A stretch of DNA of 64,000 nucleotides. Origin: Myrica gale. Its lineage: Eukaryota; Streptophyta; Magnoliopsida; Fagales; Myricaceae. The notes under the pieces were generated by a model. It did no database searches and was not told the origin of the DNA. It saw only the letters and a list, made by a program, of their open reading frames with translations. Position 1 is the first letter of the stretch, and each line of letters begins with the position of its first letter. A program made the position numbers and the translations under genes. Where the stretch lies: positions 19,136,001 to 19,200,000 of the forward strand of contig OZ005606.1 of the NCBI GenBank assembly GCA_963930655.1. The letters are read 5' to 3'. Shown here one piece after another: positions 23,491-35,125 of this stretch.

Positions 23491-23762
23491 TATATACTGC
23501 AGTTCTCATTTCAGTTTATGTACAGCTTCGCCTCTCTCGACCCAAACTCTCTCAAATCCTTCCCAAAACACCATAACCTGCCCTAAAATCGATCCCCATC
23601 ATCTTAGAACATCATTTTCGGCCCAAGCCCTCTGTTTTTTAGTTGATTTACATCAAAATCCATCAAGCACAAGATTTTTAGGGATTTCGGCCTCTTTGAA
23701 ACCCTAACTCCAATTTTTCGGATTTCAGCCTCTTTTCTCTCCAATTCTCGAGTTCAATCATC

Positions 23763-24970
23763 ATGCCAAGGACGAAGCAACCTGCCCTACACTTTTCTGA
23801 GCGCCCGGGATCATCTCGGTCATCAGCAGCTCCTTCGGATGAGCCTGATTACTATTTCCTTAATGCTGAATGTGCTTCGAAGTTTTATAGTGACTTCTTA
23901 AATAGAAAAGTCATGTTTGGTAGGAAAGTGGATATAGAATCACTTTTGGATTTTGAGATTGAGCGTCCTTTTGTGAAGCAAGGTTGACGAAATTTGTTGG
24001 ATATGGGTAACGAAGTGTTTCCCAAATATGTTATGATGTTTTTCGCTAACATGTCTACTGGTTGGGAAGCAGGAGGCTTGTTTACTGTTAAGAGTAAGGT
24101 TGGGGGACGGGATATTGTCTTAAATGAAGTAATTCTCAGTGAGATTTTTGGTATCCCACATATTGGAATTCAGGCCTATGAGTTTAAGACATGCTCGTGT
24201 GTAAAGACTTTGATTATGGAGAAGCCCTAAGTATCCTCCTAGGAGATGATGTGGCAGAGGATGCACCTAGAAAAATCCATGCCAACCAGTTACCTGTTCG
24301 TTTGAGACTGCTTCATTTGATCTTCACTCATAAATTGATGCCTCGGGGTGGACACCGAGAGGAGGTGACTTATATGGATGTTTTTATACTGGAGCGTCTC
24401 CTGAAGGAGAAAAAGTTCAACCTTCCTTACATTATGCTCAAACATATGGAAGCAGCTTTTGAGTCTAAGAAGAATCTACCTTATGGCTTGCTATTTACTC
24501 AGATTTTTAGGCATTTTGGCGTGGCACTCAGTTCTCGAGAGCAAGACACTTTGACCAAGTGTGAGTTAATTGATACTCATACTTTAACCCCGATGGGCTA
24601 TAGACGGACTTCCAGGAACACTTGGGTGCCTAAGCGTCAAGAGAGTAATGAGGATGAGCCTGAGGAGGCTGATGAGGATATTGAGGCTGAGGATGAGTCT
24701 GCTGGTGAGGAGGTAGATGCTGAGGCGATGGAGTTTGATATCGATGCAGATTTGGCTGATGATCCTCCCTTTATTCCTTCTCCTACCAGAGCTCCCGACC
24801 ATACTTCTTCCTTTGATTCTCGGTTCACCGCCTTTGAGCAGAGGATGGATGCTAGCCATGAGTCACAACAGAAGTTTCTTCACGACAATATCACTTCTAT
24901 GCAGGAGGAGCAGAGGCGGTTCTTTGAGGACATGAGGACTTTTATGGCCCGTTTTCCTTCACCATCATGA
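23763..24970 (+). pseudogene. Third ORF of the copia element (plant 'putative transposon protein' type; env-like position)
   Basis: It starts MPRTKQPALHFSERPGSSRS and would be about 400 residues. The middle has VMFGRKVDIESLLDF, LFTVKSKVGGRDIVLNEVIL and LRLLHLIFTHKLMPRGGHRE, a pattern familiar from the uncharacterised proteins of plant retroelements often labelled putative plant transposon protein. Then comes a strongly acidic Glu/Asp segment and a C-terminal coiled coil (RFTAFEQRMDASHES). No signal peptide or membrane span is visible, so calling it env-like is positional only. A TGA at 23985-23987 and a frameshift near 24188 break it. Confidence 0.75.
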
Positions 24971-25280
24971 TTCTCATCGCATATGCATTTCATTTTGATG
25001 TTTTTATTTATTTCCTTTGCTTATGTATTTCTTTTTTATGATGACAAAGGGGGAGAAGAAATGTGGTGTCTCTTTTTGTATCTTTGTACCCCTTTGAGAC
25101 TCTGATGTACTGCTTCATTTTTATATGAAAGCCTCTTTATTATTCATATGTCATTCTTTCATCTTAAATACTAACTTGTGTCCATGAAGTATTTAAATGT
25201 CCAAAAATCCCACATCAAAGTACAAAAGATAAGGGGAGACAAGATCAACAAGAGAAAGATCAATTAATTTATTGTCATCA

Positions 25281-25296
25281 TCAAAAAGGGTGAGAT
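25281..25296 (+). other. Polypurine tract
   Basis: TCAAAAAGGGTGAGAT immediately before the 3' LTR, the expected plus-strand primer. A second, better G-run (ACAAAGGGGGAGAAG, 25045-25059) lies 240 bp upstream, as is common in SIRE-type elements. Confidence 0.75.
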
Positions 25297-26568
25297 TGTT
25301 GGCTTTTAGTCACAATCAATGTTTTGATGATAACAATAAAAGTAATTGAGATGTGAAGCAAAACGGATCCAAAATGAGCACGGAGTCATCAAGCAACGTC
25401 ACCTTCAATGGAAGTGCTCTTAAAGTGAAGACTCAAGATGCTAGGGTAATCTTTGTAACTCTAAGACTTCATCTTTAACAAGGATTTCAATCACACACAT
25501 GCATAAGTCTTCAAAACTTGCACAAACCATTTTAACATTTGTTGAAAGATTAAAACCTTTGTAATGGCTTCAAAATATCCCAAATATACTCTCAAACCTT
25601 TTTATATACTTTTGAGAAGTTAGACTTTAAAATTGGGTATTTTAAGTTGGTCAAAATCAAGTTTTTAAATCAACCGGATCAAGCTTAAGTTGAGGAGGTC
25701 AACCGGCTCAATGAAGCGGTCGACCGGACCCTACGACCGCTTGATGTAGCGGTCGACCGGTTGCATTTATTAAAGAGTCGTTAAGCTTCTGAAAAAATTA
25801 CCGTTGTGTAACGGTAACTTGAAGAGGTCGACCGTTTCATGTAGCGGTCGACCGGCTCTTTTTAACAGATCACTCTAACGGCTATTTTTCTCATGAGGTC
25901 TATATAAAGTCATTCCCACGCCTTTGAAACACAACTAAACCGTCCATAATCATTTTACAAAGGCTTATAGTAATCAAAAACCTTTCAATCTTTATTCAAA
26001 CATCATTCACACATATTCTTCATTTTCACATCCTTGTTATTGTGTGAAGCCTAAGAGCTAGTTATTTCTCATTGTAATATCTACTCCATCAAGGGAGTTT
26101 TAGAGGAAATTTCGTTCAACCATACACATTGCTAAGAGAGTGATTCTTTTGTATCCTTTCGGTGAGGTTTGTTCATCGAAAGAAGGAGTTTGAAGAGGTT
26201 TGTTCTCAAACTCGTTCTTGAGGCTTAAAGAGGGTTTTCTCAAGCTCAAGTGTAAGGAAACATTTCCCTTAGTTGAAGGGAGAATAGTGGAGAAACCTCA
26301 AGGCTCGGTAAAGGAGCTTGAGGGGTGGACGTAGGCGGGCTTGCCGAACCACCTAAAATATTGTGTTTGCTTCTCTTCCCTTAACTCCTTTATTTGTGCT
26401 ACTAGTTTATTGCTTTAAAGTTTTCTCTTGTGTTTAATTCTTTATTGCAATCAATCTCATTTGTAAGACTTGTAGCTAGCAAACACATTCTTTGGGGTAT
26501 TTTTTCGAAAAAGTTTTGAAACTCAATTCACCACCCTCTCTTGGGTTGCCTTAATCTTAGGAATATCA
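25297..26568 (+). repeat. 3' LTR of the copia element
   Basis: TGTTGGCTTTTAGTC to CTTAGGAATATCA. It carries a fuller set of GGTCGACCG palindromes than the 5' LTR, and a TATATAAAG box at about 25900 before the CATCATTCACACATA transcribed region. Confidence 0.95.
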
Positions 26569-27156
26569 AGTTTCATGCCTTCTGTGCTTTTGTCTTGGTT
26601 CCCACTAACCCACTAAAAAAAACGGCACAACGACAAGTTCAAGATACAGAGAATGTCTAACTTGGTGCTATGGATTTTGTCTTGGTTTTGGTTTGGGGAT
26701 TTGAATTTGTCTTGGTTTTGACTTTGTCGAACCTAAACTGTGAATTTGTTCAAAGGATTTGCAGAAGAAGAGCCGTGAGATAGTGGAAAGGGATAAAGGG
26801 GATTTGTAGTAAAAAGTTGTGGGGTTCAAATGAGGAGTGTGGGATCTCGCAAAAATTGGAGTAACTGGAGTGTGGGGGTCACACATGCTGGAAAGGAAAA
26901 ATATTTTTGTGGCTTACAATAACTTTTGGTGACGTGTTTAAGGCTGACTTGGAAAAGCCAGGTTAGAGACACAGGTGGAATTTTTTAGCTACATGAAGTT
27001 GGTTCCGTCAATGGAGTTCACGGACTGGAGTGGATGGACCAATGACAAACGAGTAGGGAAATAGAGTGACTAATTTTACAATTTTTGGTTCACATTGACC
27101 AAATCGATTTTCTTGAAAACTACAGGGTCCAATTTGGCCTTTATCCCTTTAAAAAA

Positions 27157-28733
27157 ATCATTTTGGCAGAACCAACTGGGACTGTTCGCTTCTGCCTGAT
27201 TCCGCCACTACAAGAGCGTCTCTATCTAGATCTACTTTTGAGAGAGGTCTAAGTGTATATATATTTAAATGTATTATATTTAAATTTTAATATATTATGC
27301 ATACGGTATATCTAGAAATTTGGAGTAACAAAATCTCGATGACCTAATTAATTCTAGTGCTCGTTAGTAGAAATAGAAATAGCAAAACACAATATACACC
27401 CACAGGTTAAAATCTACATACATATATAGGTAGCATAAGGTGCCATATATTTAGAAATATATATATATTTTTTTCTAGATGTTTCGTATATTGTTTATTT
27501 TCTTGCACTATGTTTCTAAAGTTAATAATTTTTATTTTAAGAATATATGATATTTTTTATATTAAATATATGTTCACGTTTATTTGTTTAGATATTAAAC
27601 AAAAAAAGCAAATTACCTAAAATTTTGAAAGAAGACTACTGAACTATCTTTTTGATTATTTTTAATCCCTTATTATTATTAGCGTTTTTATATCCTGCAA
27701 TTAACTGTTGTGGCTTGGAAAAATATAGTACAAATGTCTTTTTCCTGCGGAAAAAAGTAACGATTAATTTTTTTTACCTAGAAAAGATAATTTATTATGC
27801 TTTTACCTTTCTGTTATTAGGTATTTACCCCTCAGACAACGGTGGTCATTTAATCATTTTTGCCTCCAATCCAATGTAGCACCTCAGATTTTCTTAGATT
27901 ATTGTTCGTAAAATATTATTTTTATTAGATTTTCGAATTTTGATTTTTAATCATTTGGTTTTGCACCCATTTCATTAGTTATGGAGTTTTAACATTGAAA
28001 AATTTAGTCCTCAATTTAGCAACATATGGAAGAGTACTATTGTAGGAGGCAAAGATTGGAGAGACTCGCTAGAATTCTTTCTCCAAAGTTTTGAACTTAT
28101 TTTTTTGTAATGATTAATAAAAAAATTTATATGTATTTTCTTAGTAGTTTGTTAGTTGTGGGACTTATAAAAAACGATATTTAGAAAGAGAATTTTTTTA
28201 ATTGCAAAACAGTAAGTTTCAATTTTTAAAGCAAAACGGTGAGTTTCAAATCATGACACAAGTAAAAACATTAAGTCTCGATTAAGGGTGGGAAAATATT
28301 CTAGTTTGTACCAGAATTTTCGTATCTAGTTCCGGTACCGGGATTCCGGCATCAGTTATGGGGATTTCTGGAATCGATACAGAATGCAGTATTTAAAAAA
28401 AAATCAGGGCTCAAAACAGTTTCTGCCCTGTTTAAAAAAAAAGATGACCTGGGTCGTTTTGATCCAGGTCACGTGTAAATGAAGGATCATTTATTTGAAT
28501 TTGAAGGCAGAAGGGATGAAGCAACGGGCAGCCCCCCACCCTCCCTACCGCTGCCTCCCAAAATCTCTCTCTCTCTCGTGGGTTGCTAACTTGCTGCCAT
28601 CAGTTGGAGTTTTGGAGGCCGAATCTCTCACCAGCTCTCTCTCATCAAGGGTTTGTTAATTTAGTTTTGTAAATATTGTATTGTTTAGTCTTTAAATTGC
28701 TTTAGGGTTTGTTAATTTGATTGAGGGATTTTC
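27157..28733. other. AT-rich intergenic DNA, nothing recognised
   Basis: Long A/T runs (27260-27640). There is no domain-bearing frame; the plus frame 27652-27879 is hydrophobic but unsupported. A CT-rich run at 28563-28580 resembles a 5' leader before the PPR remnant. Confidence 0.4.
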
Positions 28734-29080
28734 ATGATTTTATTGGTAGATTCGGTCATTGAAGAAATCTCTTTAGAGTTGATTATTTGGGCACCAAGTC
28801 TCTCTCTCAAGTCAAGCCGAGGTATGATTAAAGCTTGTAGTGGTTTGAATAATGTAAGTTTGGGTAAGTTGGTTCATGGAACAATTCGGTTGATGGGTTT
28901 TGAGTTGGATGTGCGATGTTTGTTTGATAAAATGCCGCATAAAGGTGTTGTTCTATGAAATGTAATGCTTAATGGCTATGTGAAAATTGGAGATAATATT
29001 AGTGCTCTTCAAATGTTTTTGGAAATGAGAAAAACTGAAATTGTTAGCCATGTTTTGAAAATGCAGGTATTTAGTTGATG
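28734..29080 (+). pseudogene. PPR gene remnant (PLS-class-like)
   Basis: The frame reads GMIKACSGLNNVSLGKLVHG, then RLMGFELDV, jumping directly to RCLFDKMPHKGVVL. A TGA stands where PPR proteins have W, then NVMLNGYVKIGDNISALQMF. These are consecutive L/S-type PPR repeats of an organelle RNA-editing factor. Between FELDV and RCLF about 20 residues present in the family are deleted in frame. The nonsense codon and internal deletion make it a pseudogene; further decayed repeat text continues to about 29150. Confidence 0.75.
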
Positions 29081-29165
29081 CGTGTAAGTTGTTTGATATG
29101 AAATTGAAATGTCATGGTTTCTAGTTCTGAACATAGCTGTGAACATGAAGTTGTTTGACACCGTT

Positions 29166-32000
29166 AGTGTGAGACCCCGACCTTATTTCTATCATTGCAA
29201 AATAATTATGACTCCCTAAGTGTGTATTACTCTAATTATTATTATTATTACTCTAATTATTGAGAAAGGCATAATGTCTAGGTGGAATTTTCCCCTAGCA
29301 TTTTTATGCGTCTTAAGCTATGATTTAAATGTTATATTGTTTGCAATTGTTAAATTTGAGTAATTGAGATTAATTAGGCCAATTATTTTAATTGTTGGAA
29401 TATATCTCTAAGTTTGCAATATTTGAAATAAATCGAATTAGGGACTTTGACTCTTAAAAAAAAGAAGAAAATGTGGAAATCACGTGAAGGAGGGAAAGAA
29501 AGGGGGGCAGCGTTGTCTTTTCTCCCCCCAAAGCAATTCACGCCTATTACTTCTTCCCCCTTTTATTTTGCCGCACATCTCACTTCCAAATGCCCTAGCA
29601 CACTCATTTTTCCCTAACTCACTCACATAACCGAAGAGAAGAAAAGGAGAGGAAGAAGAAGAAGGAGAAAGAGAAGAAAGAAGGTAAAATTCGGCCATTT
29701 CTATGGAAAAAATTCTGCTGGCCGAAAATAACACTATCTCACTTCTTTCACATTTTTTTTGAATGATAACTTGTTGTGTGCTCGGTTGTCTTCTTCTTGT
29801 ACACATGTTGTTTACATGTTGTTTTCCTTAAAGAATGGTGTAGATCTTACAAGATACATGGGCAGATCTGAAAAGAAAAATATGTTTAAGAGAGCCATTG
29901 CTTGCTGCACCCTAAGTGTTTGATGGAAAGCTTAAAAGAGGATTGAAATCTGTTTGTGCATGTATGGCCGGATCTATTGGTTTGATGTATTAGGCTGTAT
30001 GCATGTTAGTCTTTTTGAGAACCATCAAGCCCTAAGTGTTTGATACATGGTCAGATCTGAAAGATGTTGAAGAGAACCAATGATGCACCCTACGTGTTTG
30101 ATAAAAAGCATAAAAGAGGGCTGAAATCTATTTGAGCATGCATGGCCGGATGTGTAGTGGTTGTGGTATTGGGTGTTGTCCTTTCATATCTAAATGCGTT
30201 AAGGTTCAAAGGAGCTTTGAAAATTAGTGTTGTTGCTGGAAAATAAGCTGAGGTTTTAAATCTAGAATCATGGGTGAAGTTGTTGCATGAAGAAGGTTAT
30301 ATTAAAAAGGAAGGAAACTTGTAGGAAAAGGGAAACTTCTTTGTTGCTGATTTCACTTATAGAGGATAGTCTCATTCTATATGACCTACTGTTGTTGAAT
30401 TGGAAAACTCATAGCATTCATAAGCATGGCCGGCTATGTTGACGATCATTGAGAATTATAGAGAATGCTTGTTAGACAAGTTGCTGAAATTTAACCTCTG
30501 CAGATTTCAAGGCTCGAACTAGGAATGTTTTCTGATGCAATTTACCTTATCCCCTGATCTTAAGAGGATCCTAGATTGGATGCCTAGGAAATATGAAGAG
30601 TTTAAGCCATACCTTGGGTGATTCCGATAAGTATTGGAGGAGTTATGCGTTGTTCAAGGTCCAAACATCAAGCTACCACCAGCCTTGCACGTCCAGAATG
30701 TTGCTTATTTCGGATACCTTTTGGGTGATCATTGTAAGTCCAAATTTTATGCGTCTGGTCTTGAATTTTAAGTTTATGAAAGAATAACATTGTAAGGTGA
30801 ATTTCGTGTGATTTGGAGGTGTAATGCATAAGTTATGGTGTTTTGAAAATAGGAGGCCGAGCTAGAGGCAGCAGCAGTGTTGCCCTAGGATTTTTCACCC
30901 GATATAAAGTGTCGTTGAAAATGCATGGCAATTCCGATGTATATGATTTTTATCTTGAATCTTGAACTATGAAAGGAGACTAGTTTAAAAGAAATTTCAT
31001 GTTATTTGGAGCCATGTATTTAAAGTTATGAATTTTTTAAGTTGGAGACGTTGTGGCTGCCCGCTTGGACGTCCTCAGCAGCTTGTATTTTCGGGTAAAT
31101 GTTTTGAGTGGCAAATGAGCTCCAAGTTACTTAGAATTTTGATATGTTATGAAAATTAGTGTAAGGATCAGTTTAGAACCCAATTCTTATGGCTTCGGCA
31201 TCCTTAAGAGAATACTTTGCATTGTAAGATCACCATTGGGAAATTAAGAAATATGGACGATTTTGTATGATGTGTTGAATTTAATTGAATGATTATTCTC
31301 TACATCTAGTAAACCTATAAATGACATTAGTATGACTCAATTTTAGGCAAGGTGCCGCCGTAAGCTCAAGTGGTTGGAGGTAAGGTTCGGTCATCTTTCA
31401 TTCCTTAGAGTGAAACTTTTTCCTTCGGCTGAAACTTGTTATATTTGTCTCCTCTTGAGTATTTCTTGACTATAGAAGCTGTTGGGATGTGTTGTTGAGA
31501 TTGGGTGTGTGAATTATGTTGATAAAGGGATTAAGGTCACGGGTTTAGCTAATCTTTAAAGGAAGTGATGATTTTTGTTCTTATGTTGAATATGTTAACA
31601 TGCATGTAAGTTGTGATGATGTTGGCCGGATCTTGTAACCTTGTAATGTGATTTGTGGCTTGTGATTAGAGAGTGATCATTGCTGTTAAATGTCACGGTT
31701 TTTGGGTTAGTTCAAGATTGGAAATACATATTAGAATGTAAGTTGCAAAAGGAGAAGTATAACCTAATTTCATGTGAAGTTAAGGTGTAAAATCCTTCGA
31801 TTTTGTTGGTGTAAAATTATTGAAGTTAGTAAAAAAAATAAAAAGACAGGTATTTTAAATAATTTTTTTATATTTATTATAATAAAAATAATAATTTGAA
31901 AGGAATATATATTATTTTATTATTTTAAGATTTTGAAAGTTCAAAATTTTTGTAAGCTATTTCTGCCTCACCTCACACATTGTTAAACAACATTCTTAAT
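29166..32000 (+). other. Possible retroelement LTR start and non-coding sequence
   Basis: TGTGAGACCCCGACC at 29168 resembles the start of plant gypsy-type LTRs. A purine-rich leader-like GAAGAAAAGGAGAGGAAG block lies at 29637-29680. No matching second LTR, primer-binding site or pol domain was found up to the TEX10 gene, so this is only a suggestion. Frames 29480-29806 (minus) and 30593-30787 (plus) have no domain. Confidence 0.25.
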
Positions 32001-32386
32001 AGTTGTCTGTTTGATAAAATAACTACGTGACACTGATAGTTGTTGATTTTTCTTTTCTAGTTTTGGTCTATGTTGATAATTTCTGTGTCCAGGTTTCGGC
32101 GATTTTCTATTATTTGATCGACAAGGTTAGTGTCAACTGAAGTTCCTTGAGAAAGAGAAAAAGAGAGAAATTCTTACGGTAGGGTTTTTAGAAACCAGAC
32201 TACGCCACTTAATTGCATTCTTCACATTTTGGAGTGGAAACCGCTGGATAAAATGAAGCGTTGGAAAGCTTCCTCAAAGAAGCGGCAAAAGCGCGGAGTC
32301 GACTTTAAAGTAGTAATCTGTGCATCAGCGCAAAACTCTGTTTTATTCTTATGTAGTTTTGATATTTGAGTACTATATTACGATTT

Positions 32387-33576
32387 GGCTAAATTCCCCA
32401 TCAGTCCCTGGGATATAGTCAATTCTCAAATTAGTCCGTGGAAAAATTTCTCCTACCGGGAACCCTGAGGTTTGATACGTCTCCCAAATCAGTCCTCCGT
32501 CACATGAGATGACGGAATCTGACTACGTGGCTGACGGCGAACACGTTACCACCTCTTAAAACCCGACACGCGTCTGATTTTTTACATGTCATTAAAAAGA
32601 GGGTGGAGACTTGAGTTGCTTGTGATGTGGAAGCGAAGGGAGGCGGGTGTCAGCGACTGACTTAGATTATTTGCCGGTGATATTTATTGGAGGACCCAGC
32701 GCCAACGAACCTCTAGGAGGCCGCTGTCAAGTCTCCAAGAGATTCCAGGCCACTACAAAGCCAGTAGAGGTGTCGCTAGCACGGTCCGTGTTGATTGGGG
32801 ACCTCCCTACTGGCTTGCCGACGCCGGAGTTAGTTTCTGGTCACAACCTGCAGGTGCCGGAGGGACTACATAACATGCATCTTCCAACAGTATCTTATAC
32901 TAAAAAAACCCACGATTCTTCCTGTTGTTGGGAAATGTGATTATAGTGGGGATTACAGGCAGATTGAGGGAGAGAAGGGGTCGGATACTGGGTCGGGGTC
33001 CCATCTGGTATCTAAGGTATTTGATACGCGTTGTTTTCAGGAGGTTGCTGTTATGGAGGACAGTTCTGAGGGTAAGGGGGCGTTAGAGATGGGTGGACAA
33101 TCTTTGGGCGAGGGTGCCAATGATCTTGCGGGTGTCGTTTTCGCTTAGAATCGTGGAGCTTCCTTTGACGAGAATGGTGCCACCCGTTGCTGACGTGGAA
33201 GCGAAGTGCAAGGTCAAGAAGGAGAGAAAAGATGAAACGAGTCAAGAGGTAGAAAAGTGGCGACTTGTGACATTTCGCTGATATTTGGTGTGCCGGAAAG
33301 CATTTCCCGAGAGATTGACGTGAATATGGGCACACGACGTGAATATTTTATTTGTCAATTTTTTTTTAATGAGGTTGCAAAAAATGGCACGTGTCGCCAC
33401 TTAACTGGTTTTGATGTGTTTTCCGTCAGCCACGTAGACAGATTCCGTCAGCTCATGTGACAGAGGACTAATTTGGGAGACGTATCAAACCCTAGGGGTC
33501 CCCGTAGGAGAAATTTTTCCACAAGGACCAATCTGAGAATTGACTATACCCCAGGGACTGCCGGAGTAATTTACCC
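32387..33576. mobile_element. Non-autonomous Mutator-like element in intron 1 of the TEX10 copy
   Basis: 1190 bp with inverted ends of about 180 bp (32387-32575 and 33390-33576), starting GGCTAAATT / GGGTAAATT. Both contain TTTGATACGTCTCCCAAAT and the AATTTTTCC-type block. A perfect 9-bp target duplication TTACGATTT flanks it (32378-32386, 33577-33585), diagnostic of the Mutator superfamily. The inner 0.8 kb has GC-richer sequence with short open frames on both strands (32647-32940 plus; 33051-33335 minus) but no domain I recognise. It might hold captured gene pieces. Confidence 0.88.
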
Positions 33577-34724
33577 TTACGATTTTGTTGAAAAATCCAC
33601 TGAAAATAAAGCAAAAGATTGGCAGGAAGTTGCCACCGCCAAAGAATGCTACGAACACTGAAATTAAGTCCAAAGGTATAGACTAACAGAGCCTGTCTAC
33701 TTTCAAATTCGCTTGTAATTTTTATCTTCCTTGTGATTACTATCCTTAAGGTTTATAAGGCTTTTCTTTTTTCGTGGAAAAAAAATGGAAAGTGAAATTG
33801 GGCTGAACAGGGTAGATGTATATATTTTTTTTCTACAAATGAATTGAAGCCTATTCATTTCGAAAAGCAACATCACAAAATTTAGGAGTTAGTTGAACAA
33901 GTACAGAATCTCATGCTGCCTAAAGACCTTGCGAAAGAGTTTCTTTTGTCTGGAAACCAGAAGCATTATGTGTTGTTCAGATGAGTGGTAAAATGATTGA
34001 TTTTATTGACTAAAAGTTGAGTGATGTATGTTATGAGCAGCAATTATCCTTCCTGAGCAGAGCGTGGCATCCGAAAAGGAAGGTTTAGCTGTTAACAAGA
34101 AAGGTTTGACTTTGAAAGAACTTCTTCAGCAAACATCCCATCACAACTCAAAAGTTCGTAGAGGTATTTTCTCATTATTATCTGTTTAACGAAGTGCCCT
34201 GAAGTCTTTCAAGGATCTTGAAAGGGCTTTCTTGACCAATTTTATTCCTAAATGTCAAGAAAGTAGGAAACAAAAGTTATTGTAATGCATAGGTTTCTAT
34301 TTTGTGAAAGCCATTGACCTATAACATAATCTTAGCAACTAAATTTGTAGCCAGAAGAGTAATTGGAATGTGTTTGAAACATTTAGTGGAATTTTAAAGA
34401 GAAAGGGAAGGGGTGGAGGGAGGGGATAAAGCTTTCTAATAATAGTAATGTTTTTTGGCACAACTACTATGAAATAAGTGGGTCATTTTTGTGCGATACT
34501 TGTTGAAAAATCAGCCACACCCCAACGACTGTCTGTACAGTTTTGTCAGTTCTTAATTCTTAATGTATTCATGTGAAAGGTGTTATTAGGTAAGTCATTC
34601 GAGTGGAGTTACTTGAACGTTATGCCTCTCTTTTTCTAGTTGTATTATGTAGCTTTTAGCTACTGCATCAAACTTTTCTTTCTTAAAAGGAGCAACAAAC
34701 TCAATGAATTAATAAAGTTTAAAT

Positions 34725-35125
34725 TATTAAAGTGTGGTCCACGTGCCACATGAATTAATAAAGTTTAAATTATTTAATTATGGTATTGGGTAATTATTCC
34801 AATTAGAATATTATTTGTGGTATTAAATATAATTATTCCTTGATGGTATGAATAAATAAAGAATTAATAATTACATGAGGGTCCCTAGCCTAGCCTATAA
34901 ATAAAGTCTGTGTATCTCATCTATCATATGGCATAAGTTATAAACCCTAAAGTATAGGCAATAGGCTCAGAAGACTCTCTGTTTGTATTTGCCTATTGTG
35001 TGTTTTGTTTTGTAGGTCTTCTACATGTTGTTCTCCCATAAAGAACGCTTGATCATAACTGCTAAAGGTCAGATCCTAATCATTTAATTTTTCCACTGTG
35101 CAAATCCAGTATGTAAATTCTGACA
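34725..35125 (+). repeat. 5' LTR of the intron-3 copia element, head replaced
   Basis: It matches 39395-39794. Its first ~15 bases are missing and replaced by ATGAATTAATAAAGTTTAAA (34703-34722), a copy of sequence that also lies about 47 bp inside the LTR. TATA-like CCTATAAATAAAG lies at 34895. It ends TCTGACA. Confidence 0.88.

Larger units (their letters stand above)
17192..26568 (+). mobile_element. Complete Ty1/copia retrotransposon with a third ORF (SIRE/Maximus-like)
   Basis: It is 9.4 kb with direct LTRs of 1255 and 1272 bp, both TG...CA. The exact 5-bp target duplication AGTTT lies at 17187-17191 and 26569-26573. The primer-binding site TGGTATTAGAGC (18449-18460) is complementary to initiator Met-tRNA with one mismatch. 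Order: gag, protease, integrase, RT, RNase H (copia order), then an extra ORF before the 3' LTR, as in the SIRE/Maximus lineage. It has many nonsense and frameshift lesions, so it is defective. In the first ~430 bp the LTRs differ at about 15 positions by eye. It sits inside the MULE 14457-27147. Confidence 0.95.
14457..27147. mobile_element. Mutator-like element with GRF gene and PB1-like ORF, split by a copia insertion
   Basis: The terminal inverted repeats are about 205 bp: 14457-14665 and 26940-27147. Both carry TGAACTCCATTGAC / GTCAATGGAGTTCA and the TAAAATCAGTC...GGTCCA block. Flanks are TATAAAAAA (14448-14456) and TTTAAAAAA (27148-27156), a 9-bp target duplication with one mismatch, which is the Mutator range. 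Removing the copia element leaves about 3.3 kb. The plus strand holds a broken GRF zinc-finger gene; the minus strand holds a PB1-like ORF of the type found at the front of MuDR-like transposases. No catalytic transposase domain remains, so the element is non-autonomous. Confidence 0.75.

Noticed and set aside
24584-24935. Frames overlapping ORF3 on both strands
   Set aside because: Shadows of the acidic GAG/GAT-rich segment of ORF3.
27200-27225. CACTACAAGAG as a CACTA transposon end
   Set aside because: Only 10 bases match, with no subterminal repeats or inverted partner.
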